A stretch of 64,000 bases of DNA. It comes from Leptodactylus fallax (Eukaryota > Chordata > Amphibia > Anura > Leptodactylidae). The DNA lies in assembly GCA_947044405.1 (NCBI GenBank), contig CAMRHE010000354.1, positions 186,001 through 250,000 of the forward strand, read 5' to 3'. The notes beneath the pieces are model-generated. The model saw only the letters and a program-made list of their open reading frames with translations, was not told the origin of the DNA and did no database searches. Shown here in pieces: positions 63,736 through 64,000 of this stretch (within the stretch, counting starts at the first letter, position 1; each line of letters starts with the position of its first letter). The translations under genes and the position numbers were made by a program.

Positions 63736-64000
63736 GCAGAGTCGGCACTTACCTTTATATGGTCACTGTATAGAGATAACATTGGTATAGCTGAATTGGG
63801 GGCCCACTTGGATGTGTTTGCCACCCCTGTGCTGAACCCCTAGCTACACCTCTGGTTCAGAGGTCAGGTTCAAGCAGTAGGCCAGGAGAGGTGGCAAAGG
63901 GCCAGTATTCTGGTTCAAGCCAGGATCAAACACAGGTGATGCTTCGTTCACACCTGCACTTCAGTCCATCCGCTGCCAATCCGAGTGAAAATCTCGGGGA
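63736..64000. other. Window end, no gene seen
   Basis: A hAT-like right end CTAGCTACACCTCTG lies at 63841-63855; its left partner was not found. Confidence 0.4.

Overview
The window is vertebrate nuclear DNA, most likely from a frog or toad. It carries split genes with GT-AG introns, eleven Pol III tRNA genes whose sequences are those of vertebrate tRNAs, and a dense mix of L1/Tx1-, CR1- and L2-type LINEs, Ty3/gypsy, Tc1 and hAT elements with many fold-back MITEs of kinds I associate with anuran genomes. The clade is an inference from the repeats. I see no bacterial operon, CRISPR array or rRNA.

Host protein genes: two tandem paralogues on the + strand encode type II membrane C-type lectin receptors. 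CTL-1 spans 9858-17362 and CTL-2 spans 36291-48982. Each can be assembled into seven exons with the same intron phases and nearly identical exon sizes (207 and 209 residues): short cytoplasmic tail, one transmembrane helix, short stalk, then a three-exon C-type lectin domain. Both keep the EPN and WND motifs and all five calcium-site-2 ligands. They share a TATA-type proximal promoter and a (TATC)n microsatellite just after exon 1. A decayed third copy of the promoter/exon-1 block lies at 7240-7350.

tRNA genes: Lys-TTT x2 (2822, 3094, minus); Lys-CTT x4 (5573, 8523, 50629, 56400), the one at 8523 with an extra base in the D arm; Val-CAC (50941), Glu-CTC (51343), Asn-GTT (56800, minus), initiator Met (57280) and elongator Met (61662). 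All have T runs downstream.

Mobile DNA: an L1/Tx1-like 3' end opens the window (1-632). A Tc1 remnant at 1620-2649 is split by a hAT-type MITE. L2 LINE copies lie in opposite orientation at 3.8-5.4 kb and 52.7-53.8 kb. A 35-bp minisatellite (19.65-25.84 kb) is interrupted by an orphan LINE ORF1 with three zinc knuckles, which is itself interrupted by a hAT-type MITE. A nearly complete Ty3/gypsy element with a PNMA-like Gag occupies 27652-34372; its left LTR is truncated and one in-frame stop precedes the integrase. A 2.75-kb unit at 52135-54884 has hAT-like ends and a perfect 8-bp target duplication and contains an L2 copy. A cluster of nested MITEs lies at 57.9-58.6 kb and a truncated Tc1 at 60.1-60.8 kb. 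A run of G/C homopolymers at 47.68-47.80 kb looks like an assembly artefact.

The remaining sequence is intronic or intergenic and is largely covered by fold-back MITEs. I found no other host coding gene.
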